Shown here: one piece after another, positions 44,649-46,515 of the stretch | Layout: every line of letters starts with the position of its first letter | How positions within the stretch are numbered: the first letter of the stretch is position 1 | NCBI GenBank assembly: GCA_032718475.1 | Contig: JAUCBJ010002796.1 | Coordinates: forward strand, 1-46,515 | Source: Nemertoderma westbladi | Taxonomy: Eukaryota; Xenacoelomorpha; Nemertodermatida; Nemertodermatidae | DNA: 46,515 nucleotides | Direction: 5' to 3' | Notes under the pieces: generated by a model | What the model was told of the DNA's origin: nothing | Seen by the model: only the letters and a program-made list of their open reading frames with translations | The model's database searches: none | Made by a program: the position numbers and the translations under genes

Positions 44649-44897
44649 GGGGGGGAAACTCGACGCAAAACCCGCCTTGGCGAATTAATATCCCGCCTTA
44701 ATGTTAAATTCTCAATTTAGGAAAAGGAGCAGGTTACAGTGGCACGTTATTTTAACAAAAACAATAAACTAAACACAATAGAACAGGTTACAGTTTTATT
44801 CTTGAGAGTAATCAGCTGTTATTTGCGTCGAATTTCCCCTGGAGAGGGATGAATTTTTATTGCGTCCAGTTTCCCCCCCCCCCCCCCCCCCCCCCCC
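44649..44897 (+). mobile_element. G-tract MITE, complete copy, about 250 bp
   Basis: Left end GGGGGGGAAACTCGACGCAA; right end, read in reverse complement, a 25-base G tract followed by AAACTGGACGCAATAAAAA. These are inverted termini with one mismatch. The interior is almost identical to 36430-36612, including AGGAGCAGGTTACAGTG and AACAGGTTACAGTTTTATT. No coding capacity. Outside the G tracts the flanks also pair imperfectly (ctgaga... and tctcag...), so the exact ends are uncertain. Confidence 0.82.
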
Positions 44898-46515
44898 TAT
44901 CTGAGATTTCTACTGTTGTCTCAGATGTGCCGTTAAGGGGCGCATGTAATTGAGTTTCATCTTGTAATGCAAAACCGTCGCATTCGCATGTCCTATTTCC
45001 CCGAGGTATTCTCCTCCATCGCCCAGTTTCTATTCTTAAGTAATGGGAAAAAACACGTACTGTATTCTAGTAAATGCTACGCGTTCGTAGTCTGGCATGA
45101 AGGGTTTCATACAACAGTATACAGGATGGACTGATAATCCAGGATTATACTATATGTTTCTATATGATAACAATTTTGTTCTAGAATCTGGGTAGGAATG
45201 AAATCTTTGTTTAACTATCGCAAGATACTGTATATGTACAGTATATACTATATAAATAAATTATCAAATGTTTTCTGTTCCAATATCAATAGAAACAGAC
45301 TTAATTTGTAGGGGTAATGATTTCGTGACTTAGCAAAATGTATAGTTCAGTGTTGACCCTAGATAAATTTATGTATTATGATTTGTGTATCTCTGTTGCC
45401 ATATTAACACGACCTTCTTTGAGACGCTGGCAAAACGACTCCCACGATAGCTACATAGATAATACGTAAACATACATCTTTAAGGATTTTTTCCCATGTA
45501 ATTAATTATATATTTTATTCTTCCTAAGTTTTTAATTCATTTTAATGCCCAATGCATCATGCTTTCTAGTATGATGAGATACAGATAATATGGGAAATTA
45601 TTGTTAAAACTGAGTAGCAACAAGAAGAGCGTTTTAAACTTCCCTGTACTTACTCTAGCTAAACTGTAGCATCAAATTTCACTACCAAAATGTGTATCTT
45701 ACTTCGGGTAAAATTATAATAAACTATCTGTGTGTCAAGTTGTCATCATCAACTGTTAATTAAATTACTTATTTACTCTAATTATTATTAGGAGAAAAAA
45801 AGAACCTGAAAGTCGCATTGAACCTTGATTGGGTGTAATCTTTGTTTCATGCCAACTTATCGCCGCTTTGGTGATTTCTCGGTAACGTTACAAAGACTTA
45901 CTCTGCAGCGTTACGGCCTAAAGGTCGCAAGCCTGCAAAGTAATCAATCACTTAGTAACAAAAGAGTTCTGGAACAAGCCTTAATTCTTAATTATTCTTC
46001 ATATCTCTAGCGCGGATAATAGCTAAGCCATTGTATGATAAGTGTAAGATTGTTTAAAGGAAAAGATTGTACTAACTACAATTACAGTAGCTGGATTACT
46101 AATGATTGACTAATAACTGCTGACCAAGTTGCCCAAAATGTTGCCACGGGTAAACCGGCATATACAAATTAAAGGGATATCAATTTCATCAATATTCTCA
46201 ATATTTGAGTGTTTAATTAAGAGTTCGGAACGCCAATTACTTGACATGTAACAATATTACGTACATGAATGAATAATGTAAAGGTCCTATTAAAGACCCT
46301 TGTTTATGTATTATAACTTTCGTTTCGTTCAGCTTAGCCAAATCGGCAATGACGAAAATACCACTGAAATAAAATTAATAATTACAAAAATATCGGTGGC
46401 ATTTCTCTATCTGTGTAAGTTATCATGCCAACATTTTTAAATAGTGTAAAATTAATTATAGCGCCGTGATGGTTCATGGTTAAGTACTCTTCCATTGTAG
46501 CTGAATGGATAAAGT
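44898..46515. other. Intergenic, no gene seen
   Basis: AT-rich, no recognisable gene. At the very end (about 46492-46515) TTGTAGCTGAATGGATAAAG resembles a tRNA or SINE A box, but the window ends before a B box could be seen. Confidence 0.45.

Overview
This window is metazoan nuclear DNA, most likely from a marine invertebrate; the phylum cannot be fixed from the sequence. The signs are spliced genes with GT-AG introns, a Piezo channel gene, a PH-GLTP lipid-transfer gene, an electron-transfer-flavoprotein dehydrogenase, tRNA-derived SINEs, a non-LTR retrotransposon, several inverted-repeat DNA elements, and AT-rich non-coding DNA around GC-richer exons. All recognised host genes lie on the minus strand; the retrotransposon lies on the plus strand.

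Layout. 1-19314 is one very large inverted repeat (base 1 pairs with base 19314). Each arm holds, from outside in, about 1.9 kb of non-coding DNA with a 183-bp internal hairpin, a tRNA-derived SINE, and about 7.2 kb of a 36/41-bp satellite whose unit is a short hairpin with a TTCG loop. The two satellite blocks face each other across an 873-bp spacer. The spacer is itself an older, diverged inverted repeat around a perfect 33-bp hairpin. The palindrome follows directly after exon 2 of a Piezo gene, whose first two coding exons are at 27871-27474 and 20140-19706. The rest of Piezo is not in the window.

Piezo intron 1 (20141-27473) is full of repeats: a 68-bp minisatellite (12 copies plus a degenerate one), a foldback DNA element of about 1.3 kb with a SINE inserted in one of its two arms, and 60 perfect copies of a GTGGC pentamer. 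A 30-bp minisatellite lies 122 bp upstream of the Piezo start codon. 28200-34058 is mostly AT-rich intergenic DNA with one hAT-like MITE candidate, two candidate terminal exons of unrecognised genes, and copies of a dispersed repeat.

34152-35948 is a complete intronless ETFDH (ETF-ubiquinone oxidoreductase) gene. 36419-39325 is a composite: the left end of a G-tract MITE, then 30 copies of a 42-bp hairpin unit, then a 5'-truncated LINE reverse transcriptase read in the same open frame as the array. 39452-39776 is the terminal exon of an LRAT-domain gene, and 40137-42301 carries two exons of a PLEKHA8/FAPP2-like gene (PH plus GLTP domains). The last part of the window is intergenic, with a second complete copy of the G-tract MITE at 44649-44897.

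The most unusual object is the palindrome: a SINE-headed hairpin satellite amplified to about 190 units and duplicated as an inverted pair inside or at the edge of a Piezo gene. An assembly fold-back at a contig end is a serious alternative. The host genes do not form an evident functional unit.
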